Below are positions 63,099 to 64,000 of a stretch of DNA of 64,000 nucleotides, one piece after another. How positions within the stretch are numbered: the first letter of the stretch is position 1; each line of letters begins with the position of its first letter. Made by a program: the position numbers and the translations under genes. This DNA comes from CAZVGZ01 sp964627605 (GTDB lineage: Bacteria > Latescibacterota > MWCZ01 > CAZVGZ01): assembly GCA_964627605.1 (NCBI GenBank), contig CAZVGZ010000012.1, positions 29,657-93,656 on the forward strand, given 5' to 3'. Below the pieces are notes generated by a model. The model was not told the origin of the DNA. It did no database searches and saw only the letters and a program-made list of their open reading frames with translations.

Positions 63099-63840
63099 TC
63101 AGTGGAGCAGAATCACTCTCACTGTTCTCACATCGTCGCCGACTACCAATCGCACGAGATAGACACCGCTCTCCACCTCGCGGCCATTGCCGTCGCGCCC
63201 GTCCCACACAGCGCTGTGATAACCGCGTTTATGCCGAGACGCGACCAGTTCGGCAACTCTCTGCTCGGTGACGTTGTAGATCGACAACGTCACCCAAGCG
63301 CTGTTTGTGAGATCGAACCTGATAATAGATTTACTGTTGAACGGATTTGGCGATACCTGTACTTTTGCCCTGACGATCGGATGCAGGTCTAACCTAATTC
63401 CGACAGCCTCAATTATCCGCCAGGAGAAAACCACAGTGTCAGCAGCGCCATGACCGTCGAAAACGCGGACGACTAGGTCGTGATCGCCTACATCGCCAGG
63501 AAAAAACAGCCCTGCGGCTAGAATACTGTCCCTTATCACCAACCCCTCCACAGGCGGGTCTAGCAGCTCGAACGTTAAAGTGTCGTGGGTGTCACTGTCA
63601 GCGGCGGCCAGGGTATCGCGATAGGTCTGGTAGACCGTTTCATTTCGGATTGAGGTCGTGAGGATTCGAGGCGTGGCGTTGGGCATGGGGTCTATGATCG
63701 CCAACTGAAACACCGTGGTATCTGCCGCTCCATTCTGGTCGGTGACACTGATCCAGACGTCGTGAACACCCTCGTCATCCCGTGTGAATCTGCTGCCAGG
63801 TCTGATCTGGCTGGAGTGCACCCCCTGGTCTGGACAGAAA
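63099..63840 (-). pseudogene. Ig-like/cadherin-like repeat protein with FlgD-like tail, 5' end cut by IS
   Basis: The frame contains two cadherin- or Ig-like domains ('EGVHDVWISVTDQNGAADTTVFQLAII', 'DVGDHDLVVRVFDGHGAADTVVFSW') and ends in a 'PNPFNSKSIIRFDL' / 'VWDGRDGNGREVESGVYLVRL' sorting-type domain. The coding frame continues upstream through 'PDQGVHSSQ' and then meets the transposable element near 63840, so the N-terminus and signal are lost. Confidence 0.78.
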
Positions 63841-64000
63841 GCGTATGAAGGTTGTAGTTTGCCTGAGGGACGGAAGGAGACGCCCTTATGGCGGTCAGAC
63901 GGAGATTCACACAGGAATTCAAGCTGGCGGTTGTCAGGGAATATTTGGCAGGGGGCGTGAGCCGCGCAGCGCTGGCGCGCCAGTATGACGTTGCCCCTGG
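63840..64000 (+). mobile_element. Left end of an IS3-family insertion sequence
   Basis: Starts somewhere between ~63826 and 63848, where the interrupted gene ends and a stretch typical of IS leader sequence (TTGCCTGAGGGACGGAAGGAG) leads to the transposase ATG. The right end is outside the window, so neither terminal repeat nor target duplication can be confirmed. Confidence 0.7.
63888..64000 (+). CDS. IS3-family transposase OrfA (HTH domain), 3' truncated by window edge
   Basis: ATG 63888 with AAGGAG 8 nt upstream. The 37 visible residues read 'RRRFTQEFKLAVVREYLAGG' and 'SRAALARQYDVAPG', the standard start of the Tnp_1 helix-turn-helix that binds IS ends. The rest, and OrfB, lie beyond the window. 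Confidence 0.88.
   Translation, partial: MAVRRRFTQEFKLAVVREYLAGGVSRAALARQYDVAP

Noticed and set aside
1..64000. General reassignment of TAG as a sense codon
   Set aside because: TAG ends several intact genes here (for example 2903, 48580, 10710), so ambers inside genes are exceptions.

Overview
The window is a ~57% GC bacterial chromosome segment. It is a patchwork of housekeeping genes, carbohydrate or osmolyte catabolism genes and an unusual number of broken genes. The best guess for the source is an uncultured member of the FCB superphylum, such as Latescibacterota or a related Poribacteria-like lineage. This rests on a GWxTD-domain protein, several secreted proteins ending in FlgD-like/'PNPFN' C-terminal domains, parallel beta-helix proteins, phytanoyl-CoA dioxygenase, uroporphyrinogen-decarboxylase-like proteins, a sulfatase and Gfo/Idh/MocA dehydrogenases. 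No 16S rRNA or ribosomal protein is present, so the assignment is an inference.

Layout. 0-2.5 kb: 3' part of a GWxTD protein, a decayed copy of its C-terminus, a small membrane protein and a truncated alcohol dehydrogenase. 2.6-7 kb (+): HPt domain protein, unknown protein, queG, alpha/beta hydrolase, DUF2007 protein (with a decayed tandem copy) and a DUF2344 protein. 7-12.9 kb (+): APH-fold kinase, two thioredoxin-fold proteins, a CysM-like synthase overlapping a Mec-like JAMM protease, a cNMP-binding gene broken by a stop, a barrel-like protein and a metallophosphoesterase. 12.9-15.8 kb (-): surE, murB, beta-helix and GDPD remnants. 15.8-20.8 kb (-): a sugar ABC importer made of a permease with a large extra domain and a solute-binding-protein/permease fusion. 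20.9-28.4 kb (-): broken methyltransferase, sulfatase, thioesterase-enoyl-CoA hydratase fusion with an amber codon, M29 aminopeptidase, mltG, ruvX, NUDIX, cysE. 28.6-32.1 kb (+): gcvPB, ornithine cyclodeaminase family, broken beta-helix gene. 32.1-36.1 kb (-): phosphodiesterase, an unknown two-gene cassette, URO-D-like protein, methyltransferase with two ambers. 36.2-48.6 kb (+): MTHFS, thiI, phytanoyl-CoA dioxygenase, URO-D-like, FAD oxidoreductase fused to a BNR-like domain, TPR lipoprotein, large exported protein, metallophosphoesterase, glycyl radical enzyme. 49.2 kb: tRNA-Glu. 49.4-55.4 kb (+): rel, pgeF, uppP, low-MW phosphatase, DUF3108 protein, SPOR lipoprotein. 55.4-63.8 kb (-): trpB, trpF, Gfo/Idh, beta-propeller glycosidase, broken SGNH hydrolase, second Gfo/Idh, M3 peptidase, truncated Ig-like protein. 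The window ends inside an IS3-type transposase.

How genes may work together. cysE, the CysM-like enzyme and the JAMM protease suggest cysteine synthesis from O-acetylserine with a protein-bound sulfur carrier. murB, mltG, uppP, pgeF and the SPOR lipoprotein serve the cell wall. The ABC importer, sulfatase, Gfo/Idh enzymes, propeller glycosidase, PhyH, URO-D-like proteins and FAD enzyme suggest scavenging of sugars and small methylated or oxidised organics.

The dominant anomaly is gene decay: at least ten loci carry truncations, frameshifts or in-frame stops. Several of these lesions are single amber codons in otherwise intact frames. I see no CRISPR array, rRNA or prophage.
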